A stretch of DNA of 64,000 nucleotides from assembly GCF_013085255.1 (NCBI RefSeq), contig NZ_JABFCX010000002.1, forward strand, positions 1,416,501 to 1,480,500. The letters are read 5' to 3'. Positions within the stretch are counted from its first letter, which is position 1. Each line of letters opens with the position of its first letter. Shown piece after piece: positions 1-8,622 of this stretch. This DNA comes from Parvularcula mediterranea. Lineage in GTDB: Bacteria; Pseudomonadota; Alphaproteobacteria; Caulobacterales; Parvularculaceae. The position numbers were made by a program, and so were the translations under genes. The notes under the pieces are model-generated. The model had not been told where the DNA came from. It searched no databases and worked only from the letters and a program-made list of their open reading frames with translations.

Positions 1-963
1 TCGAACGCGAGCTTCCGCATCATCGACTAGCTCGACGATACCCTTGATTTCGGTATCGAGGCTCCGTGTGCCGATGATGCCCATGACCCAGGGGATGTGA
101 ATGGCGAAGCGCGTCTCCTGCGCTTCCTGGTCGGGAATGCCGATGAGGGTGAAGGAGGCGGGCGCTTCCTCCGTGTGCCACATGGCCTCCATCGCGGCGA
201 GCTTCATCTTCTGGTGGTCGGTCACGGCGTAACCGCTCTCGTCACCGAGGACGAGGACCGAAAGGGTCGATGCAACACCAAACGCTGACGCGATGACAAA
301 GCTCCGCTGGGCGAGGGCTATGTGTCGGCCTTTCACCATGTACCAGGCCGAGACCGCGAGGACGAAGACGGCGCCCGTGACGTATCCGGCCGAAACGGTG
401 TGCACGAACTTCGCCTGTGCAACCGGGTTGAACATGACCGCCATGAAGTCGGTGACTTCCATGCGCATCGTGTCAGGGTTGAAGACTGCCCCGACCGGGT
501 TCTGCATCCAGCCATTGGCGATGAGTATCCAAAGCGCTGAAAAGTTCGTACCCAGAGCCATCAGCCATGTCACGGCGAGGTGCTGGCGCGCACCCATCCG
601 GTCCCAGCCAAAAAAGAACAAACCCACAAACGTCGCTTCGAGGAAGAAGGCCATCAGCCCCTCGATCGCCAGCGGTGCACCGAACACGTCGCCGACATAG
701 TGGGAATAGAAGGCCCAGTTCATCCCGAACTGGAACTCCATCGTGATCCCCGTCGCCACGCCGAGGGCGAAGTTGATCCCGAAGAGAAGACCCCAGAACT
801 TGGTCATCTCCCGCCAGATCGGGCGACCGGTCATGACATAGACGGTCTCCATCATCGCGATGAGGATGGAGAGACCCAAGGTCAGGGGGACAAAGAGGAA
901 GTGGTACATCGCCGTCAGCGCGAACTGCAGGCGGGAGAGATCGACGATCAACGGATCGGGCAT
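1..963 (-). CDS. cydA: Cytochrome bd ubiquinol oxidase subunit I (partial, C-terminus outside window)
   Basis: This is the heme-bearing subunit of the bd-type quinol oxidase, an inner-membrane terminal oxidase with high oxygen affinity. The first 321 codons are present and the frame stays open to the left edge. It begins [14 protein letters not shown]. His21 matches the heme b595 ligand of the E. coli protein, Glu101 and Glu109 lie in the conserved [12 protein letters not shown] helix, and His188 in FVHTVSAGY matches a heme b558 ligand. The quinol-binding Q-loop is recognisable as [17 protein letters not shown], near residues 240-256. cydB is expected further left. The gene is divergent from cydDC, and a FixK-type box lies about 62 bp upstream of its start, suited to activation under low oxygen. 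Confidence 0.96.
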   Translation of the reverse strand, partial: MPDPLIVDLSRLQFALTAMYHFLFVPLTLGLSILIAMMETVYVMTGRPIWREMTKFWGLLFGINFALGVATGITMEFQFGMNWAFYSHYVGDVFGAPLAIEGLMAFFLEATFVGLFFFGWDRMGARQHLAVTWLMALGTNFSALWILIANGWMQNPVGAVFNPDTMRMEVTDFMAVMFNPVAQAKFVHTVSAGYVTGAVFVLAVSAWYMVKGRHIALAQRSFVIASAFGVASTLSVLVLGDESGYAVTDHQKMKLAAMEAMWHTEEAPASFTLIGIPDQEAQETRFAIHIPWVMGIIGTRSLDTEIKGIVELVDDAEARVR

Positions 964-1018
964 GATGGCTCCAACAGGTTAGTCCCGAGCGTTCTGGCCG
1001 ATCCCGCAGATGGAAACC

Positions 1019-1032
1019 TTGCTCTGGCGCAA
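1019..1032. promoter_or_regulatory. FNR/FixK-type binding box between cydA and cydDC
   Basis: The sequence TTGC-N6-GCAA is a 14-bp dyad inside a longer one, with arms CCTTGC and GCAAGG at 1017-1034. It fits the FixK consensus TTG(A/C)-N6-(T/G)CAA. Its centre is about 62 bp upstream of the cydA ATG. If it acts at -41.5, cydA transcription would start near 984 and give a leader of about 20 nt. A FixK-like regulator is encoded at 4576-5142. Binding is inferred, not shown. Confidence 0.6.
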
Positions 1033-1051
1033 GGCTGAGCCGGGCAAACCG

Positions 1052-2647
1052 ATGCAAACCATGGCTATGCGAGCCCGTTCTGTGTCCCGAGCGAAGAAAG
1101 CCGATCCTCTCGCCGACAGCGTGCGGTCAGGCATTCGCATGCTTGTCGCGCTCCAGCTCCTCGCGCGGGCAGGGCGCCTGGCCTTGGTCCTCAGCCTCGC
1201 CTTTCTGGCGGCAGGGCTGACCATGTCAGGTTCTGTTCCATCATGGGCCGTGCCGATGCTCGTCGTCGGTCTCGCTCTGTCCGCGGGAAGCGGGTTGGCG
1301 GGTGAGCGGTTGCGCGTCTCCCTCGAAGAGAGGGCCGCAGAGGCCGGGCAGGACATCATCCAGCGATATGCTGCTCGCGCGTCTGTTGCCGCGATCGAAG
1401 CGGGGGACACTGGCGACCTCGTCTCGCGCCTCGCCCGGCATCCGGGGCTTGCGGCGAAGCGGCTCGTCTCAGTCGCTGCGTCGAAGGCGGCATGTGGTGC
1501 GGGCATGCTCATGGGTATCGCCCTGATGGCGCTTTTCTCGTGGCAGGCTGCGCTTCTCCTTCTGGTGACGTTGCCCGTCATGATCCTGTTCTTCGTATTT
1601 GTTGGTGGGCTGACCAAGGCCAAGGCCGACCGGCAGGAGGAAAGCCTCGCCCGCCTTGCAGGCGCATTCGCGGATCGGGTGCGCTGCCTGCCGTCGATCC
1701 TCGCCAACCACGCCGTGGACAAGGAAGGCGAAGCGCTGAGCGGGGAGCTTGAAGCCTACCGCCGGGAGACGGCTGGCCTGTTGCGGGTCGCGTTTCTGAA
1801 CTCTGCCGTGCTCGATTTCTTCAGCTCACTCAGCATCGCCATGCTCGCGATCTTCCTGGGTCTCGGCCACCTTGGTCTTGCCGATGTCCCCGGCTTCACG
1901 GGGCTCGCCTTGAGCCAGAGCCTTGCGATCCTCGTTCTGGCGCCGGAGATCTTCCAGCCCCTCCGCCGCCATGCAGAGCTCTACCATCAGTCTGCTGAAG
2001 GTGATGTCGCAGTCGCTGCGCTTGCCACTCTCGGCTTGGAGGAGGAGCAGAAATCCCTTCGCTTGCCAGCAGAGGCCATCGCCGCGCGCTCCCTTGTCCT
2101 CAAGCAGGGCATCGGCATGGTAGATCTCGACCTCCCGGCCAAAGGCCTCGTTGCAATCACCGGAGCCTCAGGTTGCGGGAAGACGAGTTTGCTCCGTGCG
2201 CTTTCCGGCGTTGATCAGCCGAGAAGCGGGCAGGTCTTCAAGCCTGAAGGCGACATCGCGTGGGCTGCCGCCGACGCATGGCTGCCTGCCGGACGCCTTC
2301 GCGACCACCTTGGTCCGGAGGCAGATGCCATTCTCTCCGCCCTGAACCTCGATCAGGATCCGCGCCTTTCTGACCCTGCCTTCTCTATTGACGAAGGCGC
2401 ATCGGCGCTATCTGGTGGCCAACGGCTTCGCCTGGGCATCGCCTTTGCCGCGGCATCGGACGCTAGCGTTCTCTACACAGACGAACCAACAGCCAAACTC
2501 GATGAGAAGAGCGCCAGCGCTGTGCGCAGTTTCTTGGCAGAGCTCGCCAAGGACCGTCTCGTCATCGCCGCGACCCATGATGAAGAGCTGGCGCGCCGTG
2601 CTTCGCTCCGCATCGACATGAGCGTGACCAATGAGGTGCTTGCATGA
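1052..2647 (+). CDS. cydD: Cysteine/glutathione ABC exporter subunit CydD
   Basis: This is one half of the heterodimeric CydDC exporter, which sends cysteine and glutathione to the periplasm and is needed to assemble cytochrome bd. An N-terminal membrane domain of roughly 330 residues precedes an ATPase domain. The ATPase domain has Walker A GASGCGKT near residue 370, signature LSGGQ near 453, Walker B VLYTDEP near 475 and the switch His in ATHDEE near 508. At about 531 residues it is shorter than E. coli CydD. The start is uncertain: ATGs exist at 1010, 1052 and 1061 without a strong ribosome site. I chose 1052 because the 1010 start would place the FixK box inside the gene. It overlaps cydC by 4 nt. 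Confidence 0.9.
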   Translation: MQTMAMRARSVSRAKKADPLADSVRSGIRMLVALQLLARAGRLALVLSLAFLAAGLTMSGSVPSWAVPMLVVGLALSAGSGLAGERLRVSLEERAAEAGQDIIQRYAARASVAAIEAGDTGDLVSRLARHPGLAAKRLVSVAASKAACGAGMLMGIALMALFSWQAALLLLVTLPVMILFFVFVGGLTKAKADRQEESLARLAGAFADRVRCLPSILANHAVDKEGEALSGELEAYRRETAGLLRVAFLNSAVLDFFSSLSIAMLAIFLGLGHLGLADVPGFTGLALSQSLAILVLAPEIFQPLRRHAELYHQSAEGDVAVAALATLGLEEEQKSLRLPAEAIAARSLVLKQGIGMVDLDLPAKGLVAITGASGCGKTSLLRALSGVDQPRSGQVFKPEGDIAWAAADAWLPAGRLRDHLGPEADAILSALNLDQDPRLSDPAFSIDEGASALSGGQRLRLGIAFAAASDASVLYTDEPTAKLDEKSASAVRSFLAELAKDRLVIAATHDEELARRASLRIDMSVTNEVLA

Positions 2648-4206
2648 GCCGTATGCTGACCAACAGTCGTTGGAGGATCGCCCTCATCATCGCTCTGGTG
2701 ACAGGCTTCGCTGGTATCCTTCTCGTCGGCGTTTCGAGCTGGTTCCTCGGCGCTGTAGCCCTTGCAGGACTGACGCCGATGGCGTTCGCCTTCAACTTCC
2801 ACGCGCCTGCAGCGCTCGTCAGGCTCCTCGCGCTCCTGAGGACAGCAGGCAAGTATGGCGAGCGGATGGTCGGCCATGACGCCGCGCTCCACGACCAGGC
2901 ATCCTCGCGCCGTGCTCTCTTTGAAGGCATGGCTGCTGCTCCAGACACCCGCGCAGGAGGGTGGCAGCTGGCAAGGGCCGACAGGCTCGACACGTTCCTC
3001 GCTGACGTGGAGACCCGCGACAATGCGAGACTTCGCGCGACCTTTCCGTGGTTCGTCAGTGGCGCCACGTTTCTGACGCTCAGCATCGTGGCCGTTGCAG
3101 CGGAACCTCTGGCGTTACCCTTCATTCTCGGCATTGCAGCGAGCGTGATCCTCCTTGTCCGGAATGCATCGGACAGGGCGGGGCGGTTCTCTGAAGAGGC
3201 AAGGGAAGAGCGCCGCAAAGCGGGGCTCGCATTTGGCCTCGCTCTGGGAAGCGTCGCTGGCCTCGAGGCCGATGGCCGCCGCGACCGCGTCATGTCGGAC
3301 GCCATCGAGAGAGAAGCGCGGGCAACCCGTCTCCTCGCCAAGGCCGAGCGCCGCATGATCCATGCGGAGCAAGCTGCCGGTCTGTTCGGTGTCTTGGCAG
3401 CTGCCTCAGTCCTCCTCGCAGCTGCAATGGCGGGAAAGTCCGGACACGACATGCTGCCGAGCCTCTTCCTTGCCTTCTCCTGGCTGGCGTTCGGTGAGCT
3501 TGCGGCACCGATTGCCCGCCAGTTCCTCGCTGCTGCCGATGCGAAGGAGGCTGATACCCGCCTTCGCAGTTGGCAGGCCGAGCCCGCTCCGGAAGACACT
3601 GCCTCACCGCTTCCCGAGCGGTGCCGCCTTCCTTTTGTCGCTCCCAACGGGGTGAAGCTGGCGGAGAGCGCGGATCTCCTCCTTCGAAAAGAAGAGCCAG
3701 TGGCCATTCTCGGTTCCTCCGGATGCGGAAAGACAACGGCCATCAAGCGGCTCGCAGGCTGGCTCCCATGGACCGAAGCCCGTCATCCCTTCGGCAGCGA
3801 AGAGGCGGCGCGCAGAGCAACCCACCTCTCGCTCCATGACGCGGCGATCCGGAAAGCCACCGTAAGGGCGAACCTGTTCTCCGACGCGCCGGACCATGAG
3901 CTCCTCGCAGCAATCGACGCGGTCGAGTTGACCCCGCGTATCCGCGAGGCAGGCGGGCTCGACGCTATGATCAGCCAGGAGATCCTGTCCCTAGGCGAGG
4001 CAAGGAGGTTCGCCATTGCTCGCGCCATGCTCGCACCGCAGCCGGTGATCCTTCTCGACGAACCTGGCGAGCATCTCCGGCCGGAGCAGGCGCGCCGCAT
4101 TCTCGCCCGCATCCTCGATGCGCTCCGCGACCGTGTCGTCGTCTACGTCACCCATGACGAAGCGCTCGCCCAACTTGCCCATAGGGAGATCAGGGTCGAT
4201 GGTTGA
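2644..4206 (+). CDS. cydC: Cysteine/glutathione ABC exporter subunit CydC
   Basis: This is the partner half of CydDC, translationally coupled to cydD through an ATGA overlap. The membrane domain begins at once (RWRIALIIALVTGFAGILL), and the ATPase domain occupies roughly residues 325-520. Walker A is GSSGCGKT near 356, Walker B is VILLDEP near 468, and the switch region is VTHDEA. The signature is LSLGEARR rather than LSGGE/Q, so its second glycine is a leucine. One degenerate ATP site is common in heterodimeric exporters. At 520 residues it is compact. The adjacent cydD and divergent cydA make the assignment secure. Confidence 0.92.
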   Translation: MSRMLTNSRWRIALIIALVTGFAGILLVGVSSWFLGAVALAGLTPMAFAFNFHAPAALVRLLALLRTAGKYGERMVGHDAALHDQASSRRALFEGMAAAPDTRAGGWQLARADRLDTFLADVETRDNARLRATFPWFVSGATFLTLSIVAVAAEPLALPFILGIAASVILLVRNASDRAGRFSEEAREERRKAGLAFGLALGSVAGLEADGRRDRVMSDAIEREARATRLLAKAERRMIHAEQAAGLFGVLAAASVLLAAAMAGKSGHDMLPSLFLAFSWLAFGELAAPIARQFLAAADAKEADTRLRSWQAEPAPEDTASPLPERCRLPFVAPNGVKLAESADLLLRKEEPVAILGSSGCGKTTAIKRLAGWLPWTEARHPFGSEEAARRATHLSLHDAAIRKATVRANLFSDAPDHELLAAIDAVELTPRIREAGGLDAMISQEILSLGEARRFAIARAMLAPQPVILLDEPGEHLRPEQARRILARILDALRDRVVVYVTHDEALAQLAHREIRVDG

Positions 4207-4609
4207 CGTGATGAAACGGTCCTCGAAGCTCTTCTGGCGGGCGCTTGGCTATGCCTGCCTGGCGATCGGCGCAGCAGGTATCCTCCTGCCGCTCCTGCCG
4301 ACCACCGGCCCGTGGATCCTCGCCGTGGTCTTCCTCATCAAGGGCGAAGATCCGATGGCGTCAAAGCTGCTCGACCACCCGCGCTTCGGCGCACCGATCA
4401 GGGCTTGGTTCGAGCGGGGAGAAATCAGCCGCTCAGGTAAAATCGCCGCCAGCGTTGGTATGGCTTTGGCGGTCGTCAGTGCTGCGTTTCTAGGAATGCC
4501 GCCAGTCGCCGTGGGCGTCATGGCGGTCGTTCTTCTCGGCGTAGCGCTCTGGCTGTGCCGCAGGCCCGAGCCCGGTCAGGCCGCGAGGAGCGCCTCGCCC
4601 CGGCGGTAG
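4199..4609 (+). CDS. DUF454 (YbaN-like) inner-membrane protein
   Basis: This small membrane protein of 136 residues belongs to the DUF454/YbaN family, whose function is unknown. The typical opening is visible: GYACLAIGAAGILLPLLPTT, then a cytoplasmic segment with DHPRFGAPIRAWFERGEISRSGK, then two further hydrophobic helices and a basic tail. The start at 4199 overlaps the cydC stop by 8 nt and has AGGG at a suitable distance. ATG 4211 is an alternative with no ribosome site. Its place at the end of cydDC suggests a link to bd oxidase or thiol/heme handling, by context only. The last 34 bp overlap the convergent fixK-like gene. Confidence 0.82.
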   Translation: MVDVMKRSSKLFWRALGYACLAIGAAGILLPLLPTTGPWILAVVFLIKGEDPMASKLLDHPRFGAPIRAWFERGEISRSGKIAASVGMALAVVSAAFLGMPPVAVGVMAVVLLGVALWLCRRPEPGQAARSASPRR

Positions 4610-5142
4610 GTCCCTGCGGAGACCTTGGTCAGGGTCTCATCGCGCTGCCACTGGGCAAAGGTCCGGCTGACCGTTTCGAGGGTCAAGCCGGTGAAGTCAG
4701 CGATCTGCTGGCGCGTGAGCGGCAGGTTCATCACATCGTTCTCCGCACCCAGACAGTCAGCGGCAAGATCGATGAACTCCGCCAGCCGCTCCGTCGCGGA
4801 TTTGCAGGAAAGAAGCGTGATGTGCCGCCGCTCGAACCCGAGCCGGTCGCGCATCTGCTCCAGAAGGAAACCCGCCATGTCCGCATCGGAGAGAAGCTCT
4901 TCTGCATCGTAGAACGCAACTTCGCAGGGCGTCAGGGCCTCGGCAAAGTGGTCGAGCTCTCCGCCTGTTTCGAAGTGAAGGAAGTCGCCCGCGCCTGCGA
5001 GGTCGAGCACCTGCCGGCGTCCGTCGGGAAGAATCGTATACAGAATGGCTGCGCCACTGATGAGCTTGGGGAGCGATCCCGCCTTGTCGCCTGCTGCGAA
5101 GATCGTGCGGCGCTTGCCGAATTCGATTACGCTCACTGTCAT
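4576..5142 (-). CDS. fixK: Crp/Fnr-family regulator, FixK-like
   Basis: This is a transcription activator of the Crp/Fnr family, 188 residues. The first half is a cyclic-nucleotide-binding-like beta barrel. The C-terminal winged helix contains LTRQQIADFTGLTLETVSR, and the recognition helix carries E-x-x-S-R, as in FNR and FixK proteins that read TTGA/C half sites. The N-terminal cysteine cluster of oxygen-sensing FNR is absent, as in FixK proteins controlled through FixLJ. The start at 5142 is supported by GGAGG six bases upstream; an ATG at 5154 would fall before that site. The gene is downstream of fixL, fixJ and a receiver gene on the same strand, and a FixJ-like site lies 65-73 bp upstream of its start. 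Probable targets are the two TTGC-N6-GCAA boxes in this window. Confidence 0.85.
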   Translation of the reverse strand: MTVSVIEFGKRRTIFAAGDKAGSLPKLISGAAILYTILPDGRRQVLDLAGAGDFLHFETGGELDHFAEALTPCEVAFYDAEELLSDADMAGFLLEQMRDRLGFERRHITLLSCKSATERLAEFIDLAADCLGAENDVMNLPLTRQQIADFTGLTLETVSRTFAQWQRDETLTKVSAGTYRRGEALLAA

Positions 5143-5206
5143 GGCTGCCTCCATCTGATGATGAGAGACTGCCCGAGGAGGTACCTACGCGGAATCCGCA
5201 CGGCCC

Positions 5207-5215
5207 CTTACGTAG
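5207..5215. promoter_or_regulatory. Candidate FixJ binding site upstream of fixK
   Basis: CTTACGTAG contains the palindromic core TACGTA and matches seven of eight positions of the FixJ consensus GTAMGTAG. It lies between the stop of the receiver gene and the start of the fixK-like gene. The match is short, so the call rests largely on context. Confidence 0.4.
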
Positions 5216-5221
5216 ATGTCC

Positions 5222-5599
5222 TTATGCGGTGTGAAGCGCGGTCAGGAGCTCGCGGTGGTCGAGAGGCTTGCGGAAAGCCCGGTAGGGCGCGATCTGCGCC
5301 ACGCCCTGGGAAAAAGCCGCCGCGCGCAGGCCGGAAATGACGAGGATCGGACAGATCCAACCCCTGATGCGCAGCTCATCGACGATGTCGACCCCGCTCA
5401 GCATCGGCAGGTCGATGTCGAGGATCACAACGTCCCCTGAGCTCGGGCGGGCCTGATCAAGGAACACTCTGCCCTCGGGGAAGTCACGGACGACATAGCC
5501 TGCACCGCGAACGACCATGCAGAGCGAGTCGCGGACCGCTGCGTCGTCTTCAATGATGAAGACGGTGCGTGCAGGGAAGGTGGCAGCGGTCCGTGACAT
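5222..5599 (-). CDS. Single-domain response regulator (receiver only), possibly FixT-like
   Basis: This 125-residue protein is a lone receiver domain with no output domain. The acidic pair EDD is at residues 17-19, the phospho-acceptor Asp61 sits in VVILDIDLP, the conserved Ser is in VISG, and the Lys is in FRKPLD, so it should be phosphorylatable. It sits between fixJ and fixK. A FixK-type box is centred 41.5 bp upstream of its ATG. In rhizobia and Caulobacter, FixT is a small receiver-like protein that inhibits FixL and depends on FixK, so a FixT-like feedback role is an attractive inference. A phosphate sink for FixL or LytS is an alternative. No good ribosome site precedes the ATG. Confidence 0.72.
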   Translation of the reverse strand: MSRTAATFPARTVFIIEDDAAVRDSLCMVVRGAGYVVRDFPEGRVFLDQARPSSGDVVILDIDLPMLSGVDIVDELRIRGWICPILVISGLRAAAFSQGVAQIAPYRAFRKPLDHRELLTALHTA

Positions 5600-5633
5600 G
5601 CGAACGGCCTAGGCCTCGATCCGCTATCGGGCT

Positions 5634-5647
5634 TTGCGCTCGCGCAA
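5634..5647. promoter_or_regulatory. FNR/FixK-type box upstream of the receiver gene
   Basis: TTGCGCTCGCGCAA fits TTG(A/C)-N6-(T/G)CAA, the same subtype as the cydA box. Its centre (5640.5) is 41.5 bp from the first base of the receiver gene's ATG. Activation from -41.5 would therefore start transcription at or next to the start codon. Confidence 0.55.
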
Positions 5648-5658
5648 GCTTCGGAAGA

Positions 5659-6246
5659 TCAGCCGATCCGGCTCATCAGGCGGACCAGTCCGGCGACGTT
5701 GCGCACTTCGAGCTTCTTGAGCACCCGGGCCCTGTGGATCTCCACCGTCCGCGGGGAGCAGTCGAGCGCGCGGGCCACTTCCTTGTTGGTCATGCCTTCG
5801 TTGAGGTGCACCGCCACCTCCCGTTCCCGCGGCGTCAGCTGTTCGAGAACGTCAGGTGCTGCGTGGGTCTCGTCACCACCCTGAACCTCGTCCACGGCAC
5901 CTAAGAGGTCCTCGGCGGAGAAGGGCTTTTCAATGAAACTGGCGGCGCCAAGCTTCATCGCACGAACCGCAGCCTGCACATCAGCATGGGCGCTGATCAT
6001 CACGATGGGGAAGGGCAGGGCTTCGCGTCCTTCGCCAAGGCTGGCCAGAACGTCGAAGCCGTCACTTCCGGGCATCTTCAGGTCGAGGAAGGCGAGGGTC
6101 CATGATTGCTGCGCACCGTCTTTCAGGAACGCGTCGCCATTCTCGAACGCAATCGCCTCATGCCCCGCGCTTTCCAGGACCATAAGCGCAGCATCCCTGA
6201 TGCTCGCTTCGTCGTCGATCACTGCGATGCGCGGCATCTCATTCAT
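5659..6246 (-). CDS. fixJ: Response regulator FixJ
   Basis: This is a two-component regulator of 195 residues with an N-terminal receiver and a C-terminal LuxR/NarL-type helix-turn-helix. Asp55 in AFLDLKMPG is the phosphorylation site, with Ser in VMISAHAD and Lys107 in FIEKPFS. The DNA-binding part has LTPREREVAVHLNEGMTNKEVARALDCS followed by the recognition helix PRTVEIHRARVLKKL. The start overlaps the fixL stop by 8 nt, which couples translation to its kinase. FixJ proteins activate fixK under low oxygen, and a matching site lies in front of fixK here. Confidence 0.9.
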   Translation of the reverse strand: MNEMPRIAVIDDEASIRDAALMVLESAGHEAIAFENGDAFLKDGAQQSWTLAFLDLKMPGSDGFDVLASLGEGREALPFPIVMISAHADVQAAVRAMKLGAASFIEKPFSAEDLLGAVDEVQGGDETHAAPDVLEQLTPREREVAVHLNEGMTNKEVARALDCSPRTVEIHRARVLKKLEVRNVAGLVRLMSRIG

Positions 6247-7342
6247 GCCCAGCCTCCTCCGCCAGCGGTAGGGTCAGGGAGAAGCAGGCTCCGCCGAGCC
6301 CGTCCTCTGTTTCTTCCTTAGGCCGATTGATCAGCCGTCCGCCATGCCCTTCGGCAATCGTCCGGCATATGGAGAGTCCTATCCCAAGGCCATCATCCTT
6401 GGTCGAGGAGAACGGCTCGAACAGCCTCTCCGCAATTTCCAGCGAGACGCCGGGACCGTTATCGAGGACCTCCACCCGCACCTTATCGGTGACCTCGCTG
6501 CGGATGAGGACGCGCCGTGTCTGCTGTCCTTCGGTCGCGTCGAGGGCATTCTTGATGAGGTTGACGAGGATCATGCGTATCTCCGTCGGCTGACCGAAGA
6601 GGACGGCGGCAGGCACTTGCGTTGCTGTGATCGCAGTCCCTGAACGGTCAACCACGCGGCAGAGGTCGACGGCGCCCTCGATGACTTCGCTCAGGAGGAA
6701 ATGCGTCCGCTCGCCATCGGTGCGCTCGACCATCTCACGGATTCGCCGGACGATGTTGCCCGCCCGGGCGGCCTCGTCACGAACCCGCTGGAAGATGTCG
6801 CGGGCTTTCTCAGGGTCCTCCGAGAGCTGACGGTCTGCCGCCGCGAGAAAGAGGTCGATGGCTGTCAGTGGCTGGTTCAGCTCATGGGCCAGCGCAGCGC
6901 CCATCTCACTGACAGCAGAGTGCCTGCCGATCAGCTCGAGCTGTTCCTGCAATCCTTGCGTCTTGGCCTGCTCGGCGACTTCGTGGCTCAGGTCCCTGAC
7001 GATGCCGACAAAGTGCCTCTCGCTCCCAGCGGAAAATTCGCCTACGGAGAGGTGCATTGGGAAAACCTCGCCGGACTTCCTCTGCCCTTCGACCTTACGC
7101 CCCTTGCCGATAATGTTCGCTTCGCCAGTAGAGAGATAGGCGCTGAGATAACCATCATGGGCCCTGGCAATGGATCTCGGCATCAGCATCGAGATATTCT
7201 GCCCAAGGACTTCCTCGGCCTTATACCCAAAGATTGCCTCCGACGCGCGGTTGTAGAGCTTCACGCATCCGTCGGGCGTGATGGACAGGACGCCGTCGAC
7301 GGCAGTCTCGATCAGGGCCTTGAGCTGTTCTTCTTCGTACAC
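6239..7342 (-). CDS. fixL: Heme-PAS oxygen sensor histidine kinase FixL
   Basis: This is a soluble sensor kinase of 367 residues. The PAS domain (about 5-120) closely resembles heme-binding FixL PAS: LYNRASEAIFGY, then MLMP followed by HDGY with His62 at the position of the proximal heme ligand, then IIGKGRKVEGQRKSGEVFPMHLSVGEF. The dimerisation helix has the phospho-acceptor His153 in AALAHELNQPLTAI, and the ATPase domain has N, G1 and G2 boxes (NLIKNALDA, DNGPG, GLGIGL). Translation starts at a GTG with AGGAG eight bases upstream. It lies 24 bp after lytS and overlaps fixJ. It should autophosphorylate when oxygen leaves the heme. Confidence 0.9.
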   Translation of the reverse strand: MYEEEQLKALIETAVDGVLSITPDGCVKLYNRASEAIFGYKAEEVLGQNISMLMPRSIARAHDGYLSAYLSTGEANIIGKGRKVEGQRKSGEVFPMHLSVGEFSAGSERHFVGIVRDLSHEVAEQAKTQGLQEQLELIGRHSAVSEMGAALAHELNQPLTAIDLFLAAADRQLSEDPEKARDIFQRVRDEAARAGNIVRRIREMVERTDGERTHFLLSEVIEGAVDLCRVVDRSGTAITATQVPAAVLFGQPTEIRMILVNLIKNALDATEGQQTRRVLIRSEVTDKVRVEVLDNGPGVSLEIAERLFEPFSSTKDDGLGIGLSICRTIAEGHGGRLINRPKEETEDGLGGACFSLTLPLAEEAGHE

Positions 7343-7366
7343 CCGTCTCTCCTAAGGTCGCCCGCA

Positions 7367-8536
7367 TCAGGCGTCCACCATGTCCCGCGTGCTCTCTACG
7401 CCTGTAGCAGGGACAATGATCTCGACCGCCAAACCCTGTGGATCATTGACGCGAAGATCCATGCGCACATCGTCCTGAAAGACTGACCTCAGGCGCTGCT
7501 CGACATTGCGTAGCCCGATCCCCGTCGATGTCGCCGAAGCACTCTTGTCGGGAAGCTCCGTCGTCGGACCAGTGTCGGAGACCGTCACGCGGAGCGCGCC
7601 ATCTTCGATATCCGCTTCAAGGCGGAGCGTCACGGGAGCGAGCGTCCTGCCCACCGCATACTTCATCGCATTCTCGAACAGCGGCTGGAGAATGAACGAG
7701 GGAACACTGGCGTCAAGCGCAGCCTCGGAGATCTCAAACTCCGTCACCAGCCTTTCGCCGAAGCGGACCTTCTCGATGTCGAGATAGAGATCCAGAAGCG
7801 CCACCTCGTCACGCAGGCTGTGTTCCATCTCAGCGCCGGTTTCGAGGGTCTCGCGCATGAAAGACGCGATCCGCGAGATCATCGTCGTCGCTTTCTCCTT
7901 GTCCCCCGCACGGACAAGATGGCTGACCGAGTTGAGGGCATTGAAGAGGAAGTGCGGGTTGATCTGATAGTGCAGCATCCGAAGGCGCGTCTCCTGATAG
8001 AGACTTTCCGCAGTCAGACGTTTCACGCTTTCCTCGTGGGCACGAGCCTCGGCGCGCAGGGCCATTCTCTCCGCTTCCGCAACCTTCTCCCGCGTCACCA
8101 GCGCCTGCCGGTAGTAGCGCGCTGCGTAGTAGCAGAAGACCCAGCTGGCGAAGACGATCCCCGACGCGAAGGCCCACCCGCCATAGTCAGAGACAAACAC
8201 CGTCTCCCCGGTTAGCCAGCTGAACGTCACGATACGGAGCATCGTCCAGATTAGCGCGGCGATCACCGTCGCGACGGTGTTGAGGACCGTCTGCATCGGT
8301 AGGGACATGGCCCATGCCCGCCGCACGACCTGATGCAGGCCGTGGCTGACGATCAGGCCGAGGAGGGACTGAAGCGCCGTGTGGGTCGTCGCTTCGAGTT
8401 GGCCGGGATTATTCCAGAGGGTAAGGCTCAGGAAGGTGAATAGCGCGAAGCCCGCCCAACCGGCGACCTGCAGGCTCCAATAGGTCCGCTGCCGCGTCGC
8501 CGATAGGAATCCCATGACCTGGTTCGGTGTCAGCAT
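7367..8536 (-). CDS. LytS/YehU-type membrane sensor histidine kinase
   Basis: This kinase of 389 residues has about four membrane helices in the first 155 residues, a short coiled coil (AEAERMALRAEARAHEE), then the His_kinase domain of the LytS family with HYQINPHFLFNALNSVSHLV. A HATPase domain follows, with FENAMKYAV and DTGPT and a GLRNVEQRL glycine box. No recognised sensory domain precedes the kinase. Its cognate regulator is most likely the LytTR protein encoded divergently 86 bp away. It also leads directly into fixL, with a 24-bp gap, so it may share a transcript with the oxygen cascade. The signal is unknown. Confidence 0.88.
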   Translation of the reverse strand: MLTPNQVMGFLSATRQRTYWSLQVAGWAGFALFTFLSLTLWNNPGQLEATTHTALQSLLGLIVSHGLHQVVRRAWAMSLPMQTVLNTVATVIAALIWTMLRIVTFSWLTGETVFVSDYGGWAFASGIVFASWVFCYYAARYYRQALVTREKVAEAERMALRAEARAHEESVKRLTAESLYQETRLRMLHYQINPHFLFNALNSVSHLVRAGDKEKATTMISRIASFMRETLETGAEMEHSLRDEVALLDLYLDIEKVRFGERLVTEFEISEAALDASVPSFILQPLFENAMKYAVGRTLAPVTLRLEADIEDGALRVTVSDTGPTTELPDKSASATSTGIGLRNVEQRLRSVFQDDVRMDLRVNDPQGLAVEIIVPATGVESTRDMVDA

Positions 8537-8622
8537 GCCTCAACCCTTGGGGAGCCGCTGGCCTTGCCTGCCTGCCGCGGCTCGCTTTTCCCGTCCAACA
8601 TGGCTAGCAGCTTCGGCAGCCT

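Noticed and set aside
473-1057. Minus-strand open frame across the cydA/cydD gap
   Set aside because: It is out of frame with the clear CydA sequence on the same strand.
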